The notes: a model not told the origin generated them from the letters alone. A stretch of 64,000 nt of DNA from Clostridioides sp. ES-S-0054-01 (GCA_021561035.1 CP067346.1:1705001-1769000); one strand, 5' to 3'; shown: positions 16,903 through 27,075, counted from the first letter of the stretch. Translations and numbers: made by a program.

Positions 16903-18354
16903 ATGGATTTTTTCAATGGTATTTTAACTAGCATTAATAATGCAGTAGTATTTGTAAACAATTACTTATGGTCCTATATCTTAATTATAATGTTAGTTGT
17001 AATTGGTATTTACTTTACTATTAAAACAAATTTTGTACAATTCAGATATTTTATAGAAATGTTTAGACTTCTGGGTGATGGTACAGCAAATAAAAATGCA
17101 AAAAAGGAAGGAAAAATATCTTCATTTCAAGCATTTTGCATAAGTACTTCTTCAAGGGTTGGAACTGGAAATATAGCTGGAATAGCAATTGCAGTAGTAG
17201 CGGGAGGTCCTGGTGCTGTATTTTGGATGTGGCTTATAGCATTGATTGGTTCAGCTTCAAGTTTTGTTGAGAGTACATTAGCTCAGATTTATAAAGTTAA
17301 AAATGGTCAAGCTTTTAGAGGTGGACCAGCATATTATATGGAGCAAGGTCTAAATAAAAAATGGATGGGTGTTTTATTCTCAATACTTATAACTATATGT
17401 TATGGTTTTGTATTTAATGCAGTTCAAGCAAATACTGTTTCACTTGCATTTAATAATGCATTTGGAATAAGTAAAATCGCTATGGGAATAGGTCTTGGAA
17501 TCTTAACTGCAATAGTTATTTTTGGTGGAGTGCATAGGGTTGCAAAAGTTTCTGAAATAATAGTTCCTATATTTGCAGGATTATATATATTAGTTGCTTT
17601 AGCTGTAGTTGTAATGAATATAACAGAGATACCAAGTGTTATAGCATTGATAGTAGAAAGTGCATTTGACTTTAAAGGAATGGCAATTGGTACATTTATG
17701 GGAGTTGTAATGACTGGAGTTAAGAGAGGTCTATTTTCTAATGAAGCAGGTATGGGTAGTGCTCCTAATGCTGCTGCAACAGCACATGTAACTCATCCTG
17801 TAAAGCAAGGTCTAATTCAATCTTTAGGTGTTTTTACAGATACTATAATAATATGTAGTTGTACAGCATTCATGGTATTATTATATTCAGGTTATAGTAG
17901 TAGTGGAGCAACTGGAATTGAATTAGCTCAAGAAGCTTTAGCTCATCATATAGGACCAATTGGAAATGTATTTATAGCAGTTTGTATATTCTTATTTGCA
18001 TTTAGTTCTATAGTTGGTAATTACTATTATGGTGAATCAAATATGGAGTTTATGAGTGAAAGTAAGACTAAACTTAATATATTTAGAGCTTTTGTTGTAG
18101 GTATGGTTTTATTTGGTTCACTTACTCAAGTAGATGTAGTTTGGAATCTAGCAGACTTATTTATGGCATTGATGGCGATAATAAACTTAATAGCAATAGC
18201 ACTTTTAGGAAAATATGCATTCATTGCTTTAAAAGATTATACAAGTCAAAAAAAATCAGGAATAAAAGACCCTGTATTTATTGCAGATGAAATAGAAGGT
18301 CTAGAAAATGTATCAGAGTGGCATAGTGAATTACCTGAGGAACATTTAGGATAA
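16903..18354 (+). CDS. sodium:alanine symporter (AGCS family)
   Basis: A 483-residue membrane transporter with about eleven segments. The family signature GGPAYYMEQGL (about 145) and the GVKRGLFSNEAGMGSAPN block (about 270-290) are intact. AGCS proteins take up alanine or glycine with sodium. The C-terminus ends in a charged cytoplasmic tail (DEIEGLENVSEWHSE). The gene stands alone and is followed by a strong terminator. Confidence 0.95.
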   Translation: MDFFNGILTSINNAVVFVNNYLWSYILIIMLVVIGIYFTIKTNFVQFRYFIEMFRLLGDGTANKNAKKEGKISSFQAFCISTSSRVGTGNIAGIAIAVVAGGPGAVFWMWLIALIGSASSFVESTLAQIYKVKNGQAFRGGPAYYMEQGLNKKWMGVLFSILITICYGFVFNAVQANTVSLAFNNAFGISKIAMGIGLGILTAIVIFGGVHRVAKVSEIIVPIFAGLYILVALAVVVMNITEIPSVIALIVESAFDFKGMAIGTFMGVVMTGVKRGLFSNEAGMGSAPNAAATAHVTHPVKQGLIQSLGVFTDTIIICSCTAFMVLLYSGYSSSGATGIELAQEALAHHIGPIGNVFIAVCIFLFAFSSIVGNYYYGESNMEFMSESKTKLNIFRAFVVGMVLFGSLTQVDVVWNLADLFMALMAIINLIAIALLGKYAFIALKDYTSQKKSGIKDPVFIADEIEGLENVSEWHSELPEEHLG

Positions 18355-18435
18355 AAAATAGTATAAAATTATGAAATTATTTTGAAAGACTAGAGTATGT
18401 ATATACTTTATATAAATATAATATTGAATTAATTT

Positions 18436-18474
18436 ATATTACTGGAATTTTTAATTCCAGTAATATTTTTTTAA
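18436..18474 (+). terminator. terminator of alanine symporter gene
   Basis: A perfect 14-bp stem (18436-18449 with 18453-18466) with a 3-base loop, followed by a T run. Confidence 0.92.
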
Positions 18475-18608
18475 TTACAAGAATATTATGATGACTTAAA
18501 GACTGTGGAATCCACATATACACATTTTATTTTACAGACCCAACGAACCTATTTGGAACATAATCAAAACTCTTTTTTAGTTTTCATTATTAATATTAAC
18601 TGACAAAT

Positions 18609-19250
18609 TTAGTTTTTATTTAAATTTCTTAAGTGCATATAAATCGTATTCTTTGATAATCCCATTAAATCTGCAACTTTAACAACAGAATCCTTAATTT
18701 TAAAAATACCACTTTCATTTAAAATAGAAACAATAGATTTATTTTTATCACTGCTAGATATATTAGAATCATTTTCAACAATTACTTTTGCATCTTGGTA
18801 TGATTTTAAAATTACTTCATCAGTATTTTCTACGATATTTTCTAAAACAGGAGCACTTTGCATAGCATTATGTTCCGGAATATATGAACCAATTATTCTT
18901 GTTAGTGGTGTATTAAGATAAAAATGTATGCAGAGTAGACCGATTATTTTATTATCAACTCCCCTTATCACTATATCTGTTGATTTTAAAGGTTCACCTA
19001 GTTTGTTTCTATTAAAATAACTGATAAAATCTCTATCAGCATCATTTTCGAGTTTATTAATGAGTGCCAAATCAAAATCAGTTATAATATCTCCTTCTTT
19101 TACAGTATTATATTTACCATTAGCTATTTTATTTATTGAATAGTGTACTCCATCAAATTTATATAAAATAAATTCATATCCTTCTCCCAAATACGCAGAT
19201 AATCCATCCACTAGATTGTTATAAGAATCGAAAATATAGTTATCAGTCAT
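18609..19250 (-). CDS. YheO/DauR-type regulator (PAS-like sensor plus HTH)
   Basis: A 213-residue regulator. The N-terminal two thirds resemble the YheO PAS-like domain (GYEFILYKFDGVHYSINKIANG and IVIRGVDNKIIGLLCIHFYLN), and the last 40 residues are a helix-turn-helix (VVKVADLMGLSKNTIYMHLRN). DauR-type members control amino-acid or small-molecule catabolism. It is divergent from the PTS operon, and two palindromes lie in the spacer, so it probably controls that operon. GGAGGTAACAT precedes the ATG. Confidence 0.82.
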   Translation of the reverse strand: MTDNYIFDSYNNLVDGLSAYLGEGYEFILYKFDGVHYSINKIANGKYNTVKEGDIITDFDLALINKLENDADRDFISYFNRNKLGEPLKSTDIVIRGVDNKIIGLLCIHFYLNTPLTRIIGSYIPEHNAMQSAPVLENIVENTDEVILKSYQDAKVIVENDSNISSSDKNKSIVSILNESGIFKIKDSVVKVADLMGLSKNTIYMHLRNLNKN

Positions 19251-19303
19251 ATGTTACCTCCTAAGAAATATCTTAATATCATATTAACATATAAAATGAA
19301 TTT

Positions 19304-19372
19304 AATGAAATATATTTCAGTTAAATAATAAATTGAATGAAAAAAAAACTATTGAATGAAATATATTTTAGT
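19304..19372. repeat. duplicated 18-bp palindromic element (probable operators)
   Basis: AATGAAATATATTTCAGT at 19304-19321 recurs with one change at 19355-19372, 51 bases on (about five helical turns). The core TGAAATATATTTCA of the first copy is a perfect palindrome; the second differs in one base. It lies between the YheO-type regulator and the PTS operon, where a repressor binding to both is expected. The remainder of 19251-19711 shows no gene. Confidence 0.65.
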
Positions 19373-19711
19373 GATATTATTAAAATACAGTAAGGCAAAC
19401 GTATTACTGATAGAATATATAAAAGATTAAAAATAGTATCTAGGAATTAAACAAATTAAAGGACTAGTGATTTGAATTTCTTTAGTATAATATGTGACTT
19501 CCAATTAATATTTATTAAACACCAATAAAATTGTAAATATGCTTAATAATATACTTTAGCGATGAAGTGAAAATATTTTATTTTTATGATTAACCTATAG
19601 GAATTAATTTAGCATACTGTTTAGCTAGTAAATCTAAATAAATTTTAGCTTTAGCTGATATCATGTTGAATAAAGTTTCTATTGGATTTTGTATAACAAA
19701 GGAGTGGGGAG

Positions 19712-21091
19712 ATGGCACAAGATAAAATTGTGGTTGAAATTTTAGAAAGTATTGGTGGTAAGGAAAATATTAAGGAAGCAGCACATTGTATGACTAGACT
19801 GAGAATAAAGGTATATGATAGTTCTCAGGTAAATCAGGAAAAACTAAAGAAAATAAAAGGTGTACTAGGTCTTGTATTAAAAGGTGAGCAATATCAAATT
19901 GTTATAGGTCCTAATGTATCACAAGTGTATAATACTCTTAATGAAATTATAGGAATTATACCTGAGAAGGATAGTAAAAAAACAATATCTGAAGGTAAGC
20001 AAAATAGTATTGCAAAAATATTAGATACTATTGCAGGTATTTTTAATCCTATAGTTCCGGCACTAGCGGGTGCAGGTCTAATAAAAGCGATATTAGCACT
20101 ACTAGTAGCATCAAAGTTTTTATCTGCAGATAGTGAAACCTATATGATATTAAATACAATATCTGATGGTGTATTTTCATTTTTACCATTTATGTTAGCT
20201 TACTCAGCAGCTAAAATATTTAAAATGAACACTTATGTTGCTGTAGCAATAGCAGGAGCAATGCTACATCCTAACTTCACTAATTTAATTCAACAAGGCT
20301 TAACTAAAATATCTTTTATCGGTATTCCGATGTCACTAATCCAGTATAACGGAAGTGTATTTCCGATAGTACTAACTATTTGGTTTGCATCGTATATAGA
20401 AAAAGGAGTAGATAAAATAACACCAAAGGCACTTAAGATAATATTAGTACCTGCATTAACTATTTTATTTGCAGCTCCTATAGCATTAATTGTTATTGGA
20501 CCGATAGCTCAAATACTAGGAAACTATATAGCCGATGGAGCAAGTATCCTATTTGAAAGAGGAGGAATATTTGCAGGGTTAATTTACGGAGGAATTTATT
20601 CATTCATGGTAGTAACAGGATTACATCATGGTATGGTTCCTGTATTAGTAGATGGAATAACAAGATATGGATTTAACTATATAAGTCCTGTGTCAGGTAG
20701 TTCAAATATGGCTCAAGCAGGAGCTGCATTTGGAGTATGGTTAAAAGCAAAAGATAAAGATTTGAAGGCTGTAGCAGCTACAGCTACCATATCAGCATTA
20801 ACTGGAGTTACCGAACCTGCAATATATGGAGTTAATTTAAGATTAAAGAAACCGTTTTTATGCGCTGCTATAGGTGGTGCAGCAGGAGGTGGATTTGCTG
20901 CATATTTCCAATGTAAAGCATTTGCTATGGGAGGTCCATCGTTTTTAACTCTTCCTATGTTTATAGGAGAAGGTGGACATGTAGGATTGGTAGCAATAGC
21001 ATTTATAATAGCATTTATAGTATCTGCAATAGCTACCTATATAGTAGGATTTAAAGAAGATGTAACAGCAGATTCACACGCTAACTTATAA
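19712..21091 (+). CDS. PTS transporter subunit EIIBC (glucose/beta-glucoside superfamily)
   Basis: A 459-residue fusion. The EIIB domain is N-terminal with the phosphoryl cysteine Cys26 in HCMTRLRIKV; the EIIC domain (about 100-450) has around ten membrane segments and the motifs GLHHGMVPVL and ALTGVTEPAIYG typical of the superfamily. No EIIA domain is present, so phosphate must come from an EIIA encoded elsewhere. The deaminase-like and aminotransferase genes that follow suggest an amino sugar or related substrate (inference). GGAGTGGGGAG precedes the ATG. Confidence 0.9.
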   Translation: MAQDKIVVEILESIGGKENIKEAAHCMTRLRIKVYDSSQVNQEKLKKIKGVLGLVLKGEQYQIVIGPNVSQVYNTLNEIIGIIPEKDSKKTISEGKQNSIAKILDTIAGIFNPIVPALAGAGLIKAILALLVASKFLSADSETYMILNTISDGVFSFLPFMLAYSAAKIFKMNTYVAVAIAGAMLHPNFTNLIQQGLTKISFIGIPMSLIQYNGSVFPIVLTIWFASYIEKGVDKITPKALKIILVPALTILFAAPIALIVIGPIAQILGNYIADGASILFERGGIFAGLIYGGIYSFMVVTGLHHGMVPVLVDGITRYGFNYISPVSGSSNMAQAGAAFGVWLKAKDKDLKAVAATATISALTGVTEPAIYGVNLRLKKPFLCAAIGGAAGGGFAAYFQCKAFAMGGPSFLTLPMFIGEGGHVGLVAIAFIIAFIVSAIATYIVGFKEDVTADSHANL

Positions 21092-21134
21092 TAAAGAGAA
21101 ATTATTTAACATATCAAAAAGGAGATTGATTACT

Positions 21135-21869
21135 ATGAAAATTTATTTAACTAAAGATTATGAAGAAATGAGCCAAGTGGCAGCACAAATGGTGTTAAAG
21201 TATATGTACCGCAATGATGATAAAAGAATAAACCTTTCTATAACAGCAGGTCAAACACCAAAAAGAACATACGAAATATTAACTGAATTTGTTAAGAATA
21301 AACCTTATTTTGAAAATGTACATTATTATAACTTCGATGAAATACCAATAAAAGGCGAAAAGGTTGGAGTTACTATAAGAAATTTAACTAATATGTACTT
21401 TAGAGAAGCTCAAATACCAGAAGAAAGAATACATGTGTTAGATGAAAATAATTATCAAGGCTTTGATAGAAAGATAGAAGCTGATGGTGGAATAGACATG
21501 GTATTAATGGGATTAGGTTGGGATGGACACTTCTGTGGAAATCTTAGTGGTACAGTTAACTCTTTTGATGAAGAGACAAGAGCTGTTTCAACTTATATAA
21601 CAGATGATATGGCTAAACTATTAACAAAATCTGTAGGTGGAGATCCAGAAAAATTATTTGATTACTATGTAACATATGGACCTAAAACAATAATGCATTG
21701 TAAAAATATAATAATGATAGTAAACGGAAAACACAAAGCTCAAATATTAAAGCAAACACTATTTGGACCATTAGATTTATTATGTCCATCATCTTTATTG
21801 AGATTACATCCTAACTTCACATTAATAGTAGATGAAGAAGCAGCATCTGAAATAAAAGATTTAATATAA
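21135..21869 (+). CDS. glucosamine-6-phosphate isomerase/6-phosphogluconolactonase family protein
   Basis: A 244-residue protein of the NagB/Pgl fold. SITAGQTPKRTYEIL (about 34-48) is the phosphate-binding loop, and MGLGWDGHFCGNLSGT (about 120-135) is the family loop with catalytic Asp and His. True NagB has GxxxDGHIAFNEP here; the WDGHFCGN version is a side branch of unknown substrate. ATG 21135 was chosen over TTG 21126, since the AAGGAG site is next to the latter. It follows the PTS gene by about 40 bases. Confidence 0.85.
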   Translation: MKIYLTKDYEEMSQVAAQMVLKYMYRNDDKRINLSITAGQTPKRTYEILTEFVKNKPYFENVHYYNFDEIPIKGEKVGVTIRNLTNMYFREAQIPEERIHVLDENNYQGFDRKIEADGGIDMVLMGLGWDGHFCGNLSGTVNSFDEETRAVSTYITDDMAKLLTKSVGGDPEKLFDYYVTYGPKTIMHCKNIIMIVNGKHKAQILKQTLFGPLDLLCPSSLLRLHPNFTLIVDEEAASEIKDLI

Positions 21870-21902
21870 ATAAGTGAGGAATTAAAAATTAAAAATGAAT
21901 TT

Positions 21903-21937
21903 AGGTGCAAAGTAATATTTTATTTTGCACCTTTGTT
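21903..21937 (+). terminator. weak hairpin inside the PTS operon
   Basis: AGGTGCAAA (21903-21911) pairs with TTTGCACCT (21924-21932), then TTGTTTTA. It lies between the deaminase-like gene and the aminotransferase, so it may reduce readthrough or protect the upstream mRNA. Confidence 0.5.
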
Positions 21938-21958
21938 TTAATAAAAAGGAGAATAAAA

Positions 21959-23158
21959 ATGTATAATCATATGAAAAAAGTATTCCAAGGATTAGAGGGT
22001 GGGTTATTTTCAAGTGTAGAGAAAGCTGATGTAGGCGATTCTTATCAAAAATTAGGTGAGCAGGGTGTAAGTTTAATGGGATGGGCAGATCCATTTTTCC
22101 CAGATTACTGTATACCTAAACATATATTAGATGCAGCTACATTAGCGATATCAAGTAATATGTCAACTCATTATACAGCACCTATAGGTAATGATTTATT
22201 AAAAATTGAGATAGCAAAAAAATTAAAAGAAGTAAATAATTTAGATGTTGATTTTAAAAGAAATATATTAATAACTCCTGGGTCAGACTCAGGGCTTTAT
22301 TACTCAATGTTACCGTTTATAAATGAAGGGGATGAGGTTCTTATACCAACACCATGCTATCCAAATAATATACAAAATACTAAATTAATGGGAGGAGTTC
22401 CTATATTTATAGAGTTAAAGAAATCAGATGGATATCAAATAGATATAACAGAATTTGAGAAGAGATTAACTAATAAGACGAAGTTAGTAGTTCTTACTCA
22501 TCCTAATAATCCAACAACTACAGTATTTAATAAAGAATCTTTAGAAAAATTAGCTAAATTTATTATAGACAATGACTTAATATTAATATGTGACCAAGCA
22601 TTTGAAGATTTTACTTTTGAAAATGAATTAATAACACCAGCTTCATTAGAAGGTATGTTTGAAAGAACAGTAACAATATTTTCAACATCAAAAGGTATGG
22701 GATTAAGTGGATTTAGAGTTGCATATATGGTATGTAGCGATAAATTAATGGACAAATACTATGGAGCAGCAGTAACAGTATTAGGTGCTACTAATACAGT
22801 GGCTCAAATGGCAACGATTGAAGCATTTAAAGATAGAAGCTTTATGAGGGATTTTGAAAGAGTTTTTGATAAAAGAAGACAAGAAGCATATAAGATAATC
22901 AATGAAATACCTAATGTATCTATGCAGATGCCGGAGTCAGGATTTTTAGGTTGGATAAATGTATCAAAACTTGGAACATCATCAGAAATACAAAAGTATT
23001 TAGTTGACGAGGCTAAAGTTTGTATTAACGATGGAATTAATTATGGTCCAGGTGGAGAAGGGCATTTGAGAATAATTTTAGGAAGCTATAAAGACGATAG
23101 TAAGGTAATTGGTGCATTAAATAGAATAAAAGATGCTTTAATTAAAAAGCAGCAATAA
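21959..23158 (+). CDS. class I/II pyridoxal-phosphate aminotransferase
   Basis: A 399-residue fold-type I aminotransferase. Key parts are TPGSDSGLYYSM (PLP phosphate region), LTHPNNPTTTVF with the conserved Asn, CDQAFEDF with the Asp that pairs to the ring nitrogen, STSKGMGLSGFRVAY with the Schiff-base lysine, and the C-terminal Arg in GGEGHLRIILG. Its substrate is not clear. Being last in a PTS/deaminase operon, it may move an amino group to or from a phosphorylated sugar (inference). Start ATG 21959 has AAAGGAG at good distance. Confidence 0.88.
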   Translation: MYNHMKKVFQGLEGGLFSSVEKADVGDSYQKLGEQGVSLMGWADPFFPDYCIPKHILDAATLAISSNMSTHYTAPIGNDLLKIEIAKKLKEVNNLDVDFKRNILITPGSDSGLYYSMLPFINEGDEVLIPTPCYPNNIQNTKLMGGVPIFIELKKSDGYQIDITEFEKRLTNKTKLVVLTHPNNPTTTVFNKESLEKLAKFIIDNDLILICDQAFEDFTFENELITPASLEGMFERTVTIFSTSKGMGLSGFRVAYMVCSDKLMDKYYGAAVTVLGATNTVAQMATIEAFKDRSFMRDFERVFDKRRQEAYKIINEIPNVSMQMPESGFLGWINVSKLGTSSEIQKYLVDEAKVCINDGINYGPGGEGHLRIILGSYKDDSKVIGALNRIKDALIKKQQ

Positions 23159-23313
23159 ATAAAAAATAATTGGAGTTGAGTATGTTATCAATTTTTTTGT
23201 TTAGGGTTATATTTGTAATTATTTTAAGCTTTTAAAAGTAGATTTGATGGATAATGTATGATTTTAGAAGGACATGCAATTTGTTTGATAAGAATGTATA
23301 TATGATTAAATTA

Positions 23314-23371
23314 AAAATACTAAGTACCAAAAAGAAGAAAGATAGTTTCTCCCTTTGGTACTTAGTATTTT
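23314..23371. terminator. bidirectional terminator between PTS operon and rib operon
   Basis: Two perfectly complementary 18-base arms (23314-23331 and 23354-23371) with a 22-base loop sit between the convergent PTS operon and ribH, with A and T tracts on either side. Confidence 0.85.
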
Positions 23372-23413
23372 GTATCCTTTACACTAATTTTTAATATTTA
23401 TTAATGATATTAT

Positions 23414-23875
23414 TTAATCTAGAGACTTAAATAGGTTTGCCATTTCTAATGCATTCATAGCACAATCATAACCTTTATTTCCAGCTTTTGTACCTGCTCT
23501 TTCAATAGCTTGTTCAATATTTTCTGTAGTTACAATTCCAAATATAACAGGTAATTCATTGTCTAAAGAGACCTTTGCTATTCCCTTAGAGACTTCACTA
23601 CATACATAATCGTAATGAGAAGTAGCTCCTCTTATAACACATCCTAAGCATATTATAGCATCATACTTACCACTCTTAGCCATTTTTTGAGCAATAAGAG
23701 GAATTTCAAAAGCTCCAGGAACCCAAACTACTTCTATATTTTCTGGAGAAACATCATGTCTTAAAAGGCAGTCTTCAGCTCCTGATAAAAGTTTTGATGT
23801 TATAAATTCATTAAAACGAGAGTTTATTATACCTATTTTTAAATCTTTTCCAATAAGTTTTCCTTCATATATCAT
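23414..23875 (-). CDS. ribH: 6,7-dimethyl-8-ribityllumazine synthase
   Basis: A 153-residue lumazine synthase, which condenses the pyrimidine from RibD with the butanone phosphate from RibB. Signature pieces: [13 protein letters not shown] (residues 18-30), WVPGAFEIP (about 51-59), and [10 protein letters not shown] with the catalytic His. The C-terminal [14 protein letters not shown] is also standard. It is the last gene of the rib operon, 105 bases after ribBA. Confidence 0.97.
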   Translation of the reverse strand: MIYEGKLIGKDLKIGIINSRFNEFITSKLLSGAEDCLLRHDVSPENIEVVWVPGAFEIPLIAQKMAKSGKYDAIICLGCVIRGATSHYDYVCSEVSKGIAKVSLDNELPVIFGIVTTENIEQAIERAGTKAGNKGYDCAMNALEMANLFKSLD

Positions 23876-23980
23876 TTTTTATTTCCTCCAATTTTCTTTA
23901 TGTTATAGATTTATATTTATAATATTATTTAATAGTAATTGTAAAAATTATTCAGTAGAAAAATATCTTCATAAACTTAT

Positions 23981-25174
23981 TTATATAATATCTAATAGAT
24001 GTCCCATTTTATCTTTCTTAGTTTTTAGGTATAGCTTATTGAAGTCATTAATTTCTTCATTAATAGGGACTCTATTTTCAATCTTTATTCCGTATTTTTC
24101 CAGCTGATTTATCTTATCAGGGTTATTACTTAAAAGGTTTATACTTTTTATGTTTAAATCTTTTAGTATTTGAGCAGCCATATAGAAATCTCTCATATCC
24201 TCTTCAAAACCAAGCATTAAATTTGCTTCAACAGTATCATAACCTTCTTCTTGAAGTTTATAGGCTTTAATTTTATTTAAAAGACCAATACCTCTACCTT
24301 CTTGTTTCATATAAATTAAAACTCCATTTCCATTTTCTACAATTTTCTTCATAGAAGATTCTAATTGCAATCCACAATCACATTTTAAAGAGTGGAACAC
24401 ATCACCTGTTAAACATTCAGAATGAAGTCTAACTAAAGTATTTTCTTCATTTATATTTCCATAAGTAAGGGCAATATGTTCTTCATTTGAATAAATATCT
24501 CTATATCCTATGATTTCAAAATTTCCATATTTTGTTGGAAGAAAAGCACTAGATACTTTTTCTATAGTAGTTTCATTTATTTTACGATACTCTATAAGGT
24601 CTTTTATAGTAATGATTTTTAAATTATGCTTTTCTTTGAAAATCATTAAATCATCAACTCTTGCCATAGTACCATCATCTTTCATTATTTCACAGATAAG
24701 ACCGACCTCTTTAAAACCTGCAAGTCTAGCTAGGTCTACTGAAGCTTCTGTATGTCCATCTCTAACAAGAACTCCACCAGTTTTTGCAATTAAAGGAAAA
24801 ATGTGACCAGGAGTTTTGAAATCTTTACTTGTAGCATTATCATCACAGAATAATTTTACAGTTTCAGCTCTTTCATATGCAGATATACCAGTTAGAGTAT
24901 CTGCACCATCTATAGTAACAGTGAATGCTGTTTGAAATGTATCTGTATTTTCTCTAACCATAAGAGGTATATTCAAACTTTTAAATTTCTTTTCAGTAGC
25001 AGGTAGACAAATTAGACCTCTACCATATGTAGCCATAAAATTTATTGATTCAGGAGTAGCCATTTCAGCTGCCATCAATAAATCTCCTTCATTCTCTCTG
25101 CTTTCATCATCAACCACGATTACCATTTTCCCTTTTTTTATATCCTCGATAGCTTCTTCAATAGTATTAAACAT
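23981..25174 (-). CDS. ribBA: bifunctional DHBP synthase / GTP cyclohydrolase II
   Basis: A 397-residue fusion. The RibB half (1-200) has DDESRENEGD and the RDGHTEASVDLARLAG stretch; the RibA half (205-397) has HSECLTGDVFHSLKCDCG with zinc-binding cysteines and YMKQEGRGIGL. It supplies both branch inputs of riboflavin synthesis. ATG 25174, 12 residues inside the longest frame, was chosen because AAAGGAG sits just before it. It lies between ribE and ribH. Confidence 0.97.
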   Translation of the reverse strand: MFNTIEEAIEDIKKGKMVIVVDDESRENEGDLLMAAEMATPESINFMATYGRGLICLPATEKKFKSLNIPLMVRENTDTFQTAFTVTIDGADTLTGISAYERAETVKLFCDDNATSKDFKTPGHIFPLIAKTGGVLVRDGHTEASVDLARLAGFKEVGLICEIMKDDGTMARVDDLMIFKEKHNLKIITIKDLIEYRKINETTIEKVSSAFLPTKYGNFEIIGYRDIYSNEEHIALTYGNINEENTLVRLHSECLTGDVFHSLKCDCGLQLESSMKKIVENGNGVLIYMKQEGRGIGLLNKIKAYKLQEEGYDTVEANLMLGFEEDMRDFYMAAQILKDLNIKSINLLSNNPDKINQLEKYGIKIENRVPINEEINDFNKLYLKTKKDKMGHLLDII

Positions 25175-25196
25175 GTAATTCACTCCTTTATTATTT

Positions 25197-25862
25197 TTAA
25201 AAACCATTTTTAAATAAAAAATCTTTATCTATATTTGATTTATAGTTATTAGTATTAGAATTTAATTCTTTACAGCTGTTGACCATAAAATTATTAACAT
25301 ACTTTCCAATTACATCACTTTCTAAATTAACAAAGTCCCCAACATTCTTTGTCAAGAGAGTAGTGTTAAATTTAGTGTGAGGTATAATAGAAACCTTAAA
25401 TATTTCATCATCTAAATATGATACGGTTAAACTTACACCATCAATAGCAACAGAACCTTTAAGTATCATTGATGATAAAAGTTTTTTATCAGGTCGTATA
25501 CTTACTAAAACTGCATTTTCGTCTTTTTCAAACTTGCAAATAGTTCCTCTACAATCAACATGACCTGTTACTATGTGACCACCAAATCTTGAAGAAAGAC
25601 TCATAGCTCTTTCGAGATTTACCTTGTCATTTGCATTTAATGAACCTAAATTTGTGGAACGAATTGTCTCCATCATAACATCAGCTGTAAATTCATTTTT
25701 TCCAAGATTTGAAACAGTTAGACAAACTCCATTTACAGCTATACTATCTCCAAGATTTGTGCCATCTAATATTTTGTTTGATAGTATGGTTACTTTTCCA
25801 CTCTTACCATTAGCAGTAATTTTTCTAAGTATCCCAACTTCTTCTACTATGCCAGTAAACAT
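25197..25862 (-). CDS. ribE: riboflavin synthase alpha chain
   Basis: A 221-residue protein with the two tandem lumazine-binding repeats: MFTGIVEEVG with SIAVNGVCLTV (first), and GGHIVTGHVD with GSVAIDGVSLTV (second). It dismutates two lumazines to riboflavin. The last 25 residues are an extra Asn/Lys-rich tail. AGGAGGT precedes the ATG, 32 bases after ribD. Confidence 0.97.
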   Translation of the reverse strand: MFTGIVEEVGILRKITANGKSGKVTILSNKILDGTNLGDSIAVNGVCLTVSNLGKNEFTADVMMETIRSTNLGSLNANDKVNLERAMSLSSRFGGHIVTGHVDCRGTICKFEKDENAVLVSIRPDKKLLSSMILKGSVAIDGVSLTVSYLDDEIFKVSIIPHTKFNTTLLTKNVGDFVNLESDVIGKYVNNFMVNSCKELNSNTNNYKSNIDKDFLFKNGF

Positions 25863-25894
25863 TCTAACCTCCTATATACATGTATTCACAAAAT

Positions 25895-27007
25895 TTAATT
25901 TAAAACATCAGATTCTATCAAAACATCTCCATCTATTAAGGTTACGTTATTGATTACTAACTGTGTTGAATCTGACAAGCGGTTTATTCCTTCTCCAGAA
26001 ACGAATGTAGGTGCATCTTTACCACCTATAATCTTGGGTGATAGAAATAATTTGACTTTATCAACTAACTTATTTCTAAAGAGATTGTCATTAAGAGTAG
26101 CGCCACCTTCAACTAAAACAGAATCAATGTTTAGTTCTCCTAATTTATACATTACAAACTCTAAATCTACTAAGTTATTTTTTGAAGGAGAAATTATAGT
26201 TTCAACATTATTTTCTTTTAAGATAGATAATTTTTTACTATCTTTGCAACATGTGAAAACTATAGTTTTACTGGTTTTATCCTTAACCAAATTACTACTA
26301 ACTGGCAATTTTAGGTGTGTATCTATTACTATTCTTGTAGGATGAGATACTTTTTCTTGATTAAGCCTACAAGTCAGTAAAGGATTATCATTTAAAACTG
26401 TATTTATGCCAACCATTATACTTTGGTACTTATTTCTGTATTTATGAGTTAGATACCTTGATGATTCATTAGATATCCATTTTGATTCTAGTGACTTTGT
26501 AGCAATTTTACCATCTAGGCTTACTGCTGATTTTACAATACAAAGAGGTCTTTTGTTTTTTATGTAATAAAAAAATGCCTCGTTTAAATCCCTTGATTCT
26601 TCTTCTAATATCCCCACAGTAACATCGATGTTGTTATCTTTTAATTTTTTTACTCCATTACCACAAACAAGTGGATTTGGGTCTAATGTAGATATGACAA
26701 CTCTCTTAATCTTATTTTGGATAATTTTATCAACACAAGGAGGCGTTTTTCCATAATGAGAACATGGTTCTAAGTTTACATAAAGAGTAGAGTCTTTTAG
26801 ACTTTGTTTAGCACTGTTTATAGCATTTACTTCAGCATGATTAGAGCCAAATTTCTCATGATATCCTTTGCCTATTATGTAATTATCTTTAACAATTACA
26901 CATCCAACTAACGGATTTGGATTTACAAAACCTTCTCCATTTTTAGCTAATTCAAGGGCTTTTTTCATATAATAAATATCTTTTTCTTTTTGATTCGCAA
27001 AATTCAC
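25895..27007 (-). CDS. ribD: bifunctional riboflavin deaminase/reductase
   Basis: A 370-residue fusion. The zinc deaminase half (1-145) has HAEVNAI and EPCSHYGKTPPC; the reductase half (about 150-365) has SLDGKIAT, WISNESSR and LVEGGATLN. It carries out two steps after GTP cyclohydrolase II. The start is GTG 27007 with AGGAGGTG eight bases upstream. First gene of the operon, behind the FMN riboswitch and its terminator. Confidence 0.97.
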   Translation of the reverse strand: MNFANQKEKDIYYMKKALELAKNGEGFVNPNPLVGCVIVKDNYIIGKGYHEKFGSNHAEVNAINSAKQSLKDSTLYVNLEPCSHYGKTPPCVDKIIQNKIKRVVISTLDPNPLVCGNGVKKLKDNNIDVTVGILEEESRDLNEAFFYYIKNKRPLCIVKSAVSLDGKIATKSLESKWISNESSRYLTHKYRNKYQSIMVGINTVLNDNPLLTCRLNQEKVSHPTRIVIDTHLKLPVSSNLVKDKTSKTIVFTCCKDSKKLSILKENNVETIISPSKNNLVDLEFVMYKLGELNIDSVLVEGGATLNDNLFRNKLVDKVKLFLSPKIIGGKDAPTFVSGEGINRLSDSTQLVINNVTLIDGDVLIESDVLN

Positions 27008-27040
27008 AATATGTACACCTCCTGTTTAAATAGATATTTT

Positions 27041-27075
27041 TTAAACAAAAAACCCTGAGTTAATCCTCAGGGTTT
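27041..27075 (-). terminator. riboswitch-controlled terminator of the rib operon
   Basis: AAACCCTGAG (27050-27059) pairs with CTCAGGGTTT (27066-27075); on the minus strand it is followed by TTTTGTTTAAA. It lies between the FMN aptamer and ribD, as in transcription-attenuating RFN elements. Confidence 0.88.
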
